Shown here in pieces: positions 8,809-17,831 of a DNA stretch of 64,000 bases (positions are counted from its first letter, which is position 1; every line of letters starts with the position of its first letter). The notes under the pieces were generated by a model. The model was not told the DNA's origin. It saw only the letters and a list, made by a program, of their open reading frames with translations, and searched no databases. The DNA is from Desulfofustis glycolicus DSM 9705 (GTDB lineage: Bacteria; Desulfobacterota; Desulfobulbia; Desulfobulbales; Desulfocapsaceae): contig NZ_FQXS01000008.1 of assembly GCF_900130015.1 (NCBI RefSeq), forward strand, positions 113,432 through 177,431, read 5' to 3'. The position numbers were made by a program, and so were the translations under genes.

Positions 8809-10137
8809 ATGTCCAGCACCTCACCACATGAACCCGTCGTCATCACCCGCGAGCAACACCGTATCTCGCTTGATTCGATCGACCGGGATGCCCTCTATGT
8901 ATTGAAAAAGCTCAACAGCGCCGGGTTTTCCAGCTACCTGGTCGGCGGCGGTGTCCGCGATCTCTTCCTCGGAAAGACCCCAAAGGACTTCGATATCGGT
9001 ACCGACGCCCGGCCCGGCCAGATCCGCCGGATCTTTTCCAACAGCAGAACGATCGGCCGACGATTTCGCCTTGTTCAGGTTTTCTTCAAATACGGCAAGA
9101 TCGTCGAAGTCTCAACGCTGCGCTCGCTCAGCGAACATGACCTTGACGGCCCCGAAGCGGTGCTGGCGCCAAACAACACCTACGGTACGGTCAGCGAGGA
9201 TGCTCAACGCCGGGATATCAGCATCAACGCGCTGTTCTACGAGATCAACGAGCAGACCATTATCGACCATGTCGGCGGCTTTGCCGACCTGCAGGACGGT
9301 ATCATCAGGATCATCGGCACTCCGAAAAAGCGAATCAACCGGGATCCGGTACGGATGATGCGGGTAATCAGACACGCCGCTCGGAATCAATTCAAGATCG
9401 AAGAAAACAGTTGGCAGGCCATGTGCGACAACAGCCACAAACTGGCGCTCTGTCCTCCTTCCCGGCTCCGCGACGAAACACTGAAAGATATCTATTGTGG
9501 CAGTGCCGCCGCCTGGTTCGAATTGGCTGTCGATTCCGGCGTTTTTTTTGCGCTGTTCGGAATCTACCGGGATGGTGCCGCCGATGCTTCCTGGCGACCA
9601 CGGCTTACCGCCATCTTTCGTACCATCGACAGGCTCAACAACAGCGCCGTTGCCGCCGGGCTGCACCGGCAGCCGGATTTTCTGCTGCTCTCCTTTATTC
9701 TGTTGCCCTGGGCCGATGCCGCGTTGCAAATCTTCGACCCATCGCTCAAAGGCGGCCGTCTCTTCCACCTGGCAACAGCCATTCGCGAAGCCATCGACCA
9801 GAGTGTCGGACCGGCGCTCGGACTGACCCGTTCCTGCCGCCAGGAAATCACCGCCCTGCTGACTCACCTGCCGACCTTGATCTCCCAGCGCCAGAAAGAT
9901 TCCTGGCCTAAATGGTTGCGGCGCAAAAGCTATTTCAACAAATGCCGTCTCCTTTATCTCTGCCATCTCGAAGCGACTCAGGGGCAAACCGTTCCCGACC
10001 AGATGTTCCTGGTTGGCGGTCCCGGGGCGCCGTCCCAGCCCACCGAGTCACGAACGGCACAGAAGCCGCCACGACGCAAGGGTCGGCCGGCCCTTGTCGA
10101 CGATCACCCTGGCGGTATTTTCGGGTTTAAACGATAG
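8809..10137 (+). CDS. pcnB: Poly(A) polymerase / CCA-adding-type nucleotidyltransferase
   Basis: A class II nucleotidyltransferase of about 442 residues. The head domain shows SYLVGGGVRDLFLGKTPKDFDIGTD (residues about 42-66), with the GG-V-RD and D-x-D motifs that hold the two metals. It is followed by RRFRLVQVFF, the RRDISINALFY motif and INRDPVRMMRVIRHAARNQF. The C-terminal basic tail (PPRRKGRPALVDD) is typical of PcnB poly(A) polymerases rather than CCA enzymes. It adds 3' poly(A) tails that promote RNA decay. The ATG at 8809 is the best start, and the preceding in-frame codons do not look like the family. Confidence 0.85.
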   Translation: MSSTSPHEPVVITREQHRISLDSIDRDALYVLKKLNSAGFSSYLVGGGVRDLFLGKTPKDFDIGTDARPGQIRRIFSNSRTIGRRFRLVQVFFKYGKIVEVSTLRSLSEHDLDGPEAVLAPNNTYGTVSEDAQRRDISINALFYEINEQTIIDHVGGFADLQDGIIRIIGTPKKRINRDPVRMMRVIRHAARNQFKIEENSWQAMCDNSHKLALCPPSRLRDETLKDIYCGSAAAWFELAVDSGVFFALFGIYRDGAADASWRPRLTAIFRTIDRLNNSAVAAGLHRQPDFLLLSFILLPWADAALQIFDPSLKGGRLFHLATAIREAIDQSVGPALGLTRSCRQEITALLTHLPTLISQRQKDSWPKWLRRKSYFNKCRLLYLCHLEATQGQTVPDQMFLVGGPGAPSQPTESRTAQKPPRRKGRPALVDDHPGGIFGFKR

Positions 10138-10288
10138 TATGAGACATGCATCATCATCGACTCCGGACAGACACAACCGATCAGCAACCTCGCCTGGTTT
10201 TTCTGCTCACTGAATAGCGCAAGCGAACGGGACCCCGGACTCCTCTTGTTTCATTTTTTCTTATTTGCATCATAAGTATTTCTTAAAC

Positions 10289-10305
10289 TCATTTCCGGAA
10301 AATGA
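10289..10305. promoter_or_regulatory. Palindrome upstream of the hya promoter
   Basis: TCATTTCCGGAAAATGA, a near-perfect inverted repeat ending one base before the -35 box of the hydrogenase promoter. The position suits an activator or repressor site. The cognate regulator is not known. Confidence 0.45.
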
Positions 10306-10306
10306 A

Positions 10307-10335
10307 TTGACATTCACCTGGAACCCCTCTATTAA
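10307..10335 (+). promoter_or_regulatory. sigma70-type promoter of the hydrogenase operon
   Basis: TTGACA at 10307-10312, a 17-base spacer and TATTAA at 10330-10335. The predicted start of transcription near 10342 leaves a leader of about 178 bases before hyaA. The whole gap 10138-10519 contains no gene. Confidence 0.7.
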
Positions 10336-10519
10336 CTAATTTTGTTTCCCTTTTGGCTAAAAATCCACTATCGAAGTTGTCGCCGGATGAAAAGGGAGCG
10401 TCCTGCAGTCAACTGCTCACGTGGGGGATTTTTTGATATTCACACTGTATTGGTACGATGTACCGGTATAACTGCGCTCTTTGCGCGCCAACTTGTCGTT
10501 TGAGCAATAGGAGGTTGAT

Positions 10520-11602
10520 ATGGCAGACACGGTAAACAAAACTTTGGATCCGCGCTTGAATCGACGCGGCTTCCTGAAGGGATGTACCATGGCAGCAGCC
10601 GCTCTGGGACTCTCTGAAGCCATGGTCCCGAAAATGGTGGAAGCCGCTACTTCGGGCCAGCGTCCCCCGGTTATCTGGCTGCACTTTCAGGAATGCACCG
10701 GTTGTACCGAGTCCCTGCTCCGCGGCGCCCACCCCGACCTGGCCCGGCTGATCCTCGACATCATCTCCCTGGACTACCATGAAACCGTCATGGCCGCCGC
10801 CGGCCACCAGGCCGAAGAGGCTCTGCATGCCTCAATGGAGGCAAACGCCGGCAAGTACCTGCTGGTCGTCGAGGGTGGTATTCCTCTGGCTGAAGACGGC
10901 GTTTACTGCAAAATCGCCGGTAAAACAGCCGTTGACAGTCTCAAAGAGGTCGCCTCCAAGTGCGCGGCCATCATCGCCATCGGCACCTGCGCAACGTTTG
11001 GCGGCGTTCAGGCCGCCAAACCGAATCCGACCGGTTCCGTCGGTGTCGACAAAATCATCACCGACAAACCGATCGTTAATATCTCGGGCTGTCCGCCGAA
11101 TCCGGTCAATTTCCTCGGCACCGTCCTGCACTATCTCACGTTCAACCGTCTGCCGGCCCTCGATGGTCTGAAGCGCCCGAAATTCGCCTATGGCCGTCGC
11201 ATTCACGATCATTGCGAACGTCGCGCCCATTTTGACGAGGGCCGTTTCGTCGAGCAATTCGGCGACGAGTACCACAAACTTGGCTATTGTCTCTACAAGG
11301 TCGGCTGCAAGGGACCGGAGACCTTTGCCAATTGTCCGGTTGCCCGCTTCAATGAGGCCGGCGTCTGGCCGGTATCAGTCGGACACGGTTGTATAGGTTG
11401 TACTGAGCCAAATTTCTGGGATACCATGACACCGTTCTATGACCGCATCCCCAATGTCAAGATTCCGGGATCCGGTATCATCGATGATGCCGACACACTC
11501 GGCACCAAGATCCTCGGTGTGACTGCTGCCGCAGTCGGTATCCACGCTGCTGTCGGAGTCGGTAAACGCCTTATCAAGGGCAAGTCCGACGGGAGCGAAT
11601 GA
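10520..11602 (+). CDS. hyaA: [NiFe]-hydrogenase small subunit (uptake, Hya/Hup type)
   Basis: 360 residues, exported by the Tat pathway: the twin-arginine motif NRRGFLKG sits at about residue 13. Proximal-cluster cysteines are in ECTGCTESLLR, with further ligands in GTCATFGGVQ and SGCPPNP. The medial and distal clusters use HDHCERR, GYCLYKVGCKGPETFANC and GCIGCTEPNFW. The C-terminus (AAAVGIHAAVGVGKRL) is a weak membrane anchor. The proximal site reads C-T-G-C and the later position is G-G, so the two extra cysteines that define O2-tolerant group-1 enzymes are absent. It pairs with hyaB and passes electrons to the HyaC cytochrome. AGGAGGTTGAT precedes the ATG. Confidence 0.95.
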   Translation: MADTVNKTLDPRLNRRGFLKGCTMAAAALGLSEAMVPKMVEAATSGQRPPVIWLHFQECTGCTESLLRGAHPDLARLILDIISLDYHETVMAAAGHQAEEALHASMEANAGKYLLVVEGGIPLAEDGVYCKIAGKTAVDSLKEVASKCAAIIAIGTCATFGGVQAAKPNPTGSVGVDKIITDKPIVNISGCPPNPVNFLGTVLHYLTFNRLPALDGLKRPKFAYGRRIHDHCERRAHFDEGRFVEQFGDEYHKLGYCLYKVGCKGPETFANCPVARFNEAGVWPVSVGHGCIGCTEPNFWDTMTPFYDRIPNVKIPGSGIIDDADTLGTKILGVTAAAVGIHAAVGVGKRLIKGKSDGSE

Positions 11603-11665
11603 TTACGCGCAGATCGCTGATCATTGATTATTGCAAACAACCACTAAGCTTTGGAGGTTTTACAG

Positions 11666-13366
11666 ATGGCTCAGAAAATCACCATTGATCCGATCACCCG
11701 GATTGAAGGTCACTTGCGAATAGATGTAGAGGTCGATGGCGGGGCGGTCACCAATGCCTGGTCATCCGGTCAGATGTTCAGAGGCCTGGAGATCATTCTG
11801 CAGGGCCGCGATCCACGCGATGCCCAGCATTTCGTCCAGCGTATCTGCGGCGTCTGCACCACCGTTCATGCGCTGGCCTCGGTTCGTGCCGTTGAAGATG
11901 CACTGAAGCTCGAGATTCCGCTCAACGCCCAGCTCATCCGTAACCTCGTCCAGGGCATCCATGCCCTGCAGGATCACATCGTTCATTTCTACGCCCTGTC
12001 GGCATTGGACTGGGTCGATGTCGTCTCCGCCCTCGATGCCGATCCGGTAGCCACCCAGCGCCTGGCCGAATCCCTGTCCAACTGGCCGGGCAACAGCGCC
12101 AAGCGATTTGCCGCAGTCAAAGCCAAGGTCAAGGCCCTGGTTGAGAGCGGCCAGCTCGGTCCGTTCGCCAACGCCTATTGGGGCCACGCCGCAATGAAGC
12201 TGCCGCCGGAGGCCAACCTGATGGCGGTATCCCACTACCTCGAAGCGCTCGATTACCAGCGCAAGGCCACTGAGGCGCTCGGCATCATCGGCGGCAAGAA
12301 CCCGCACGTGCAAAATCTCAACGTCGGCGGCGTCACCACCGCCATCAACCTGAACAACCAAGCCACCCTCAACATGGAGCGCCTCTACCGCATCAGGCAG
12401 CTGGTCGAAGAGGTCCGTGATTTCATCAACAACGTTTACCTGGTCGACCTGGCCGCAGTCGGCGCCCTGTATGCCGAATGGCTGCCTTACGGCGCCGGTG
12501 TCACCAACTACCTGGCCGCCCCGGATATGCCGACCGACGCCCTGGCCACCACCTTCGATCTGCCCGGCGGCACCATCATGGGCGGCGATCTGGCCAGCGT
12601 CAAGCTGTTCAACGACTTCAAGGATCCTGCCTTCCGCGACCACGTCGAAGAATCGATTGCCCGCGGCTGGTACGACGGCGACTGGCAGAAACACCCCTAC
12701 GAGGAAGATACCAAGCCGAAACCGGGATCTTTCGACGAGAACGGCCGTTACACCTGGCTCAAGGCGCCGCGTTTCGACGGCAAACCGATGCAGGTCGGCC
12801 CGCTTTCGCAGATGCTGGTCGGCTATGCCTCCGGTCATGGCGAGATTGTCAAACGGGTCAACGGCGCCCTTGACCTGATCAGCACCATCGCCGGAGTTCG
12901 CGTCGGGCCGGATGCCCTGTTCGGCACCCTCGGCCGCCATGCCGCCCGCGCCGTCCGCTGTTCGCTGATGGCCGATCTGACCCTGAAGCACTGGGATATG
13001 CTGGTCGACAACGTCGGCAAAGGCGATCTGGAGATATTCAACCCGCCGACCTTCCCGAAAGGCGAGCAAAAGGGTATGGGCTGGCATGAAGCGCCACGGG
13101 GCCTCCTGTCGCACTGGATCGTCATCCAGGACGGCAAGATCAAGAACTATCAATGTGTCGTCCCGTCGACCTGGAACGCCGGCCCGCGCGACGCCCAGGA
13201 TCAACTCGGACCGTACGAAGCCTCGTTGCTGGCCAACCCGATCGCCGATCCGGAACGACCGCTCGAAGTCCTGCGAACCATCCACTCCTTCGATCCATGC
13301 ATTGCCTGCGCCGTTCACATGCTGGATCCGGAAGGCCGTGAAGTAATGAAAGTCAAAGCGCTGTAA
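11666..13366 (+). CDS. hyaB: [NiFe]-hydrogenase large subunit
   Basis: Catalytic subunit of 566 residues. The N-terminal nickel ligands lie in RICGVCTTVH (about residue 56) and the C-terminal ligands in DPCIACAVH near the end. A short tail after the histidine (MLDPEGREVMKVKAL) is removed by the HyaD protease once the NiFe(CN)2CO centre is in place. The protein is carried to the periplasm with the Tat-exported small subunit. The start at 11666 is set by GGAGG at 11653-11657. An upstream TTG in the same frame falls on the ribosome-binding site. It begins 63 bases after hyaA and is followed 51 bases later by hyaC. Confidence 0.97.
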   Translation: MAQKITIDPITRIEGHLRIDVEVDGGAVTNAWSSGQMFRGLEIILQGRDPRDAQHFVQRICGVCTTVHALASVRAVEDALKLEIPLNAQLIRNLVQGIHALQDHIVHFYALSALDWVDVVSALDADPVATQRLAESLSNWPGNSAKRFAAVKAKVKALVESGQLGPFANAYWGHAAMKLPPEANLMAVSHYLEALDYQRKATEALGIIGGKNPHVQNLNVGGVTTAINLNNQATLNMERLYRIRQLVEEVRDFINNVYLVDLAAVGALYAEWLPYGAGVTNYLAAPDMPTDALATTFDLPGGTIMGGDLASVKLFNDFKDPAFRDHVEESIARGWYDGDWQKHPYEEDTKPKPGSFDENGRYTWLKAPRFDGKPMQVGPLSQMLVGYASGHGEIVKRVNGALDLISTIAGVRVGPDALFGTLGRHAARAVRCSLMADLTLKHWDMLVDNVGKGDLEIFNPPTFPKGEQKGMGWHEAPRGLLSHWIVIQDGKIKNYQCVVPSTWNAGPRDAQDQLGPYEASLLANPIADPERPLEVLRTIHSFDPCIACAVHMLDPEGREVMKVKAL

Positions 13367-13417
13367 TGGCATGACAGAACACTTTCAACTCTCGGCAACG
13401 ACCGACAGGAGGCAATT

Positions 13418-14062
13418 ATGACGTATGAGAAGAAGAAATGCTGGAGCATTCTGCTCCGGCTTTATCACTGGGCGTTTGCGCTCTCCATCATCGCGTTGGT
13501 CATCACCGGCTTCTATATCAACAGCCCGTGGACCAACACGTTGCAAGAAGGCAGCGCCAGCTTCCCGATGGCCTGGACGCGCTACATCCACTTCGTGGCC
13601 GGCTTTGTCTTCACCGGTGCGGTCCTGGCACGGATCTTTCTGTATCTCTTCGGCAACAAGCAGGAGCGAATTCTTGAGCATCTGCCGGTCACTCCGCGCA
13701 ATATCAAGAATCTCGGCAATACCTTGCTGCGCTACAGCTACATCCAGGAAGGTCACGATACCGATCGGCTCGGCCATAATGTCCTGGCTGGACTGACCTA
13801 TGTAATCACTATCATCGCCGCGGTTTTCCAACTGGTCAGCGGCTTTTATCTGCTCTACCCGGAACTCGCCGTATGGGAAGGCTGGGGGCTGATGATCTTC
13901 GGCAGTCAGCAGTCGGCTCGTTACGTCCATCATCTGCTGATGTGGTGGTTCATGATTTTTGCCCTGATCCACGTCTACCTGGTGATATGGAATGACGTGC
14001 GTCGCCCGGAAGGACTTGTCTCATCTATTTTCACCGGTGACAAATTCATCCATAAGGCGTAA
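13418..14062 (+). CDS. hyaC: Hydrogenase b-type cytochrome subunit
   Basis: A 214-residue membrane cytochrome b with four hydrophobic segments. The first is LLRLYHWAFALSIIALVITGFYI, with a haem-ligand histidine in LYHW. IHFVAGFVFTGAVLARIF and HHLLMWWFMIFALIHVYLVIW follow and supply further haem histidines. It anchors the HyaAB dimer to the periplasmic face and passes electrons to the quinone pool. GGAGGCAATT precedes the ATG. Its 3' end overlaps the possible start of hypF by 71 bases, so the two are almost certainly translated from one message. Confidence 0.95.
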   Translation: MTYEKKKCWSILLRLYHWAFALSIIALVITGFYINSPWTNTLQEGSASFPMAWTRYIHFVAGFVFTGAVLARIFLYLFGNKQERILEHLPVTPRNIKNLGNTLLRYSYIQEGHDTDRLGHNVLAGLTYVITIIAAVFQLVSGFYLLYPELAVWEGWGLMIFGSQQSARYVHHLLMWWFMIFALIHVYLVIWNDVRRPEGLVSSIFTGDKFIHKA

Positions 14063-16397
14063 CGCTCCGCAAAACGGGGTCGAAATCCGCGTCCGGGGCA
14101 TCGTCCAGGGCGTCGGGTTTCGGCCCTTCGTTTTCCAGCTTGCCTCCCGTTTCGCCATCTGCGGAACGGTCACCAATACCAGTGACGGGGTAGTCATCAG
14201 GGCATGGGCCCCCGCTGCAGCATTACTGTCATTCCAGGCCGCCCTGGTCGACCAGGCACCCCCGCTGGCACGCATCACCGACATCGATCACCGGCCTCTG
14301 AGTTCACCAGCCGAAAGCGATTCCTTCACCATCCTGCCGAGCCGGGACACCGGCACCGTTCTGGCCATTATCCCCCCGGACATAGCCCTCTGCGACGATT
14401 GCCTGGCGGAACTTCGTAATCCGGCGGACCACCGCTATCGCTACCCGTTCATCAATTGCACCAATTGCGGACCGCGTTTTTCCATCATCGAGACACTCCC
14501 CTACGATCGCTCCCGCACCTCGATGAAACAGTTCCCGATGTGTCCGGTCTGCGCCGAGGAATACAAAGACCCTGCTAACCGCCGCTATCACGCGCAACCC
14601 AATGCCTGCCCGGTCTGCGGCCCGCAGCTGAGCTGGCACGATCGAAACGGCAGCACGCTTACCGTCGATGATATCATTGCCGCCGCCATTGGTGCCATCA
14701 ACAGTGGCGCAATACTTGCCATCCGCGGCCTTGGCGGCTTTCATCTGTGCGTCGATGCCTGCTCCGAAGCACCGGTCGCACAGCTCAGAGAGCGCAAGAG
14801 ACGACCCGCCAAGCCGCTCGCGGTGATGGTTGCCGACGTGGCAGCAGCGCGCCGCCTCTGCAACCTGTCAGACGAGCAGGCACGGGTGCTGTCCGGGCCG
14901 CAGCATCCGATCGTCCTGCTGACGGTCCGGCCGCAGACGAAGCTCGCGACCAACCTTGCCCCGCAGCTGAGCGATATCGGCATTATGCTGCCCTATACGC
15001 CGCTCCATCACCTGCTCTTCACGCACCCGGACTGCCCGGCGGCACTGGTCATGACCAGCGGCAATGTCGGCGGCGAACCGATCTGCACCGACAACAAAGA
15101 GGCCTTCCGACGCCTGGCCGGTATTGCCGATTTTTTCCTGCTCCACAATCGCGATATCGTCACTCGAGTCGACGATTCGGTGGTCAAGGTCGTCGCCGGA
15201 CACCCCCGCCTGATGCGTCGCTCCCGTGGATACGTACCGGCACCGATCCTCGTTCCCTACGAACTACCGGCCATCATCGGTTGCGGCGGCGGCCTGAAAA
15301 GCACCTTCAGCCTGGCCCGCGGCAAGACCATATTCCCAAGTCAGCACATCGGTGACCTGTTCAACCTGCCTTCCTATGACTTTTATCGGGAATCGGTGAT
15401 CAACCTCAAGCGGCTCTTTGCCATCGAGCCGGTCGCCGCCTGCTGTGATCTGCACCCCGATTACCTGAGCAGTCACTTCGCCAAAGAGCTTGGACTGCCG
15501 CTGTACAGAGCGCAGCACCATCATGCCCACGCAGTTGCGGTGATGGCCGAGCACGGCCTGTCCGGTCCAGTGCTCGCCGTCGTGCTGGACGGAACGGGTT
15601 ACGGCACGGACGGCACGATTTGGGGCGGCGAGCTGTTGCAGGTCGATCTCACTTCGTTTCATCGCCTCGGCTGTCTCGAACCACTGCCGCTGCCCGGGGG
15701 TGACGCGGCTGCCGCGGAACCGTGGCGGATGGCAATGGCCTGTCTTTTCCGTTGCTTTGGAGAAAAGGCCTGTGACGCTCCCTATCTGGTCGACATAGAT
15801 CCGGCCCGGCGGCGCGTCGTTTTGCAGATGCTTGAGAGCGGTTTCAATACGCCGCTGACCTCGAGCTGCGGCCGACTCTTCGACGCTATCGCCGCGCTGC
15901 TCGGCCTGCAGTCGGTCTCGAGTTTTGAAGGAGAAGCAGCCATGCGCCTGGAAGCATGTGCCCGGCAGGCGGTGACCAATCGCTGGCAAGACGAATTACT
16001 GGAACATCAGGAAGATTGCCGGCTGGATCTGCACTATCGAGAAAATGAACAAAGGTGGGAGATTATTTCCTCGAAATTTGTTAAAAGGATGATGGACGAT
16101 CTTGATACCAGCGGCAACGGCCCCGTCGCGGCCCTGCAGTTTCACTCCTGGCTTATCACTCGTATCTCACACCTTGTCGAGAAACTTGCTGGCAGAACAG
16201 GAATCACGACTGTCGTTCTGTCCGGCGGCTGCCTGCAAAACGAACTGCTGCTGGACGGCTTGCTCTTTTCCCTAGGCCAACGGGGACTATCGACCTATTC
16301 GGGAGTACAAATCCCTCACAACGACGGCGGCATCTCTGTCGGCCAGGCAGTTATCGGAGGATTACAACATGTGTCTAGCAGTACCGATGAAAGTTGA
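13992..16397 (+). CDS. hypF: Carbamoyltransferase HypF
   Basis: 801 residues as drawn. It makes the cyanide ligands of the NiFe site by transferring carbamoyl to HypE. In order it has an acylphosphatase domain (VRGIVQGVGFRPFVFQLA, about 34-51), two zinc fingers (CDDCLAELRNPADHRYRYPFINCTNCGPRFS in part, then CPVCAEEY and CPVCGPQ), a YrdC-like domain (LAIRGLGGFHLCVDA, KRRPAKPLAVMV) and a Kae1-like carbamoyltransferase domain (HHHAHAVAVMAEHG, VVLDGTGYGTDG). The start is uncertain. The ATG at 13992 overlaps hyaC, and a GTG near 14037 is an alternative. Its stop overlaps hypC. Confidence 0.93.
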   Translation: MTCVARKDLSHLFSPVTNSSIRRNAPQNGVEIRVRGIVQGVGFRPFVFQLASRFAICGTVTNTSDGVVIRAWAPAAALLSFQAALVDQAPPLARITDIDHRPLSSPAESDSFTILPSRDTGTVLAIIPPDIALCDDCLAELRNPADHRYRYPFINCTNCGPRFSIIETLPYDRSRTSMKQFPMCPVCAEEYKDPANRRYHAQPNACPVCGPQLSWHDRNGSTLTVDDIIAAAIGAINSGAILAIRGLGGFHLCVDACSEAPVAQLRERKRRPAKPLAVMVADVAAARRLCNLSDEQARVLSGPQHPIVLLTVRPQTKLATNLAPQLSDIGIMLPYTPLHHLLFTHPDCPAALVMTSGNVGGEPICTDNKEAFRRLAGIADFFLLHNRDIVTRVDDSVVKVVAGHPRLMRRSRGYVPAPILVPYELPAIIGCGGGLKSTFSLARGKTIFPSQHIGDLFNLPSYDFYRESVINLKRLFAIEPVAACCDLHPDYLSSHFAKELGLPLYRAQHHHAHAVAVMAEHGLSGPVLAVVLDGTGYGTDGTIWGGELLQVDLTSFHRLGCLEPLPLPGGDAAAAEPWRMAMACLFRCFGEKACDAPYLVDIDPARRRVVLQMLESGFNTPLTSSCGRLFDAIAALLGLQSVSSFEGEAAMRLEACARQAVTNRWQDELLEHQEDCRLDLHYRENEQRWEIISSKFVKRMMDDLDTSGNGPVAALQFHSWLITRISHLVEKLAGRTGITTVVLSGGCLQNELLLDGLLFSLGQRGLSTYSGVQIPHNDGGISVGQAVIGGLQHVSSSTDES

Positions 16398-16647
16398 ACA
16401 GGTGGAAGGAAGTCCGGACGATTTCACCAGCGAGCAGCTGGCCACCGTGAATATGGACGGGATCAGCAGAAAAGTGCGTCTCGACGTTGTCGATCGCTGG
16501 CCTGAAGTCGGCGATTACGTCATCGTCCACGCCGGCTTCGCCATTCATTCCCTGGTCGAAGAAGAAGCCAAACGCAATATAGAACTGATCAGGGAGTTGG
16601 CGTCGCACATGCCTGAGGAGATGCTCCAGGGTGGTGACGGTTCATGA
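16369..16647 (+). CDS. hypC: Hydrogenase maturation chaperone HypC
   Basis: 92 residues beginning MCLAVPMKV, the invariant HypC N-terminus whose Cys2 carries the Fe(CN)2CO moiety between HypD and the large-subunit precursor. The middle (VDRWPEVGDYVIVHAGFAIHSL) is the small OB-like barrel of the family. It overlaps hypF by 29 bases and hypD by 4 bases (ATGA), indicating translational coupling. It could serve the HyaB precursor of this same locus. Confidence 0.95.
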   Translation: MCLAVPMKVEQVEGSPDDFTSEQLATVNMDGISRKVRLDVVDRWPEVGDYVIVHAGFAIHSLVEEEAKRNIELIRELASHMPEEMLQGGDGS

Positions 16648-17732
16648 AGCATGTCGATGAATACCGGGATCGGGCCCTGATCGAGCCGCTTGCCGCCGAA
16701 CTGCAGAGAGCAGTCAGCAAACCGGTTCGTCTCATGGAAATATGCGGCACCCATACCATGGCCATTTTCCGCAGCGGTATTCGTTCGATCCTGCCAGCCG
16801 GCATGGAAATCGTCTCCGGTCCGGGCTGCCCGGTCTGCGTGACCTCGGCCGCCCACATGGACGCCTTTATCTCCCTGGCCGATGCCCCAGGCGTCCGGCT
16901 CGCCATCTTCGGCGATCTGTTCCGGGTTCCCGGCTCGAACGGTTCTCTGGCCCATGCCAGCTCCCGGGGAGCCAAGGTCGAAATCGTCTACTCATCGATG
17001 GATGCCCTCGATATCGCTTCCCGTCATCCAGACGATCTGGTGATTTTTCTCGGCGTCGGTTTCGAAACGACCACCCCGGGAATCGCTGCCACCATTCTCG
17101 CCGCCCAGCGCCAAAAGATCGATAATTTCTGTGTCTTTTCTACTCATAAGGTTATTCCTGAAGCACTCGACGTACTGCTGCAGGATCCCGAATTACAGAT
17201 CAATGCACTGCTCTGCCCCGGGCATGTCTCGGCAATTATCGGCGCCGCCGCCTATCAACCGTTTGTCGATCGGTATCACCTGGCCTGTGTGGTCGCCGGC
17301 TTCGAGCCCGCTGACCTGCTCAACGGCCTGATCCGGCTGGCCCGTCAGATCGGCGAGGATCGGCCGACTGTCGACAATATCTACCCACGGGTCGTCTCCT
17401 GGGAAGGCAACCACCGGGCACTGGCCATGGTCGACGAGGTCTTCGAAGCTACCGACACGCAGTGGCGTGGTCTTGGCGTGATACCGGGCAGCGGCCTGAA
17501 AATCAGAGAGCGCTATCGCGACTTCGATGCCGAGCAGCGCTTGGCCATCGTCGTCACGGATGTCCCGGAGCCTAAAGGCTGCCTCTGCGGGCAGATCCTT
17601 AAAGGACAGACCATCCCGCCGCGCTGCCCGCTCTTCGGCAGCCGCTGTACGCCGGCGTCACCGGTCGGACCGTGCATGGTTTCCAGTGAAGGGACCTGCG
17701 CCGCCTACTATAAATACGGCGAAACCGGTTGA
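16644..17732 (+). CDS. hypD: Hydrogenase iron-cofactor assembly protein HypD
   Basis: 362 residues. It shows MEICGTHTMAIFRSGI (about 32-47), the GPGCPVCVT motif (about 63-71) and GVGFETTTPG, which form the catalytic core for Fe(CN)2CO assembly with HypC and HypE. Four C-terminal cysteines (CLCGQILKG, CPLFGSRC) ligate the [4Fe-4S] cluster. The start overlaps the hypC stop by four bases. About 100 bases separate it from hypE. Confidence 0.96.
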   Translation: MKHVDEYRDRALIEPLAAELQRAVSKPVRLMEICGTHTMAIFRSGIRSILPAGMEIVSGPGCPVCVTSAAHMDAFISLADAPGVRLAIFGDLFRVPGSNGSLAHASSRGAKVEIVYSSMDALDIASRHPDDLVIFLGVGFETTTPGIAATILAAQRQKIDNFCVFSTHKVIPEALDVLLQDPELQINALLCPGHVSAIIGAAAYQPFVDRYHLACVVAGFEPADLLNGLIRLARQIGEDRPTVDNIYPRVVSWEGNHRALAMVDEVFEATDTQWRGLGVIPGSGLKIRERYRDFDAEQRLAIVVTDVPEPKGCLCGQILKGQTIPPRCPLFGSRCTPASPVGPCMVSSEGTCAAYYKYGETG

Positions 17733-17831
17733 AACAGATCCTTTCTCCTTGTCTTCCCGGACAATCCGCGCTAAACGAAACACGAACCCGAGCAACCCGA
17801 TTCGATTCAAACCGTCAACCAGCGAGACGCC

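Noticed and set aside
11762..13372. A 536-codon minus-strand frame opposite hyaB
   Set aside because: It is the antisense shadow of a strongly conserved [NiFe] large subunit. Long antisense frames are expected in GC-rich genes.
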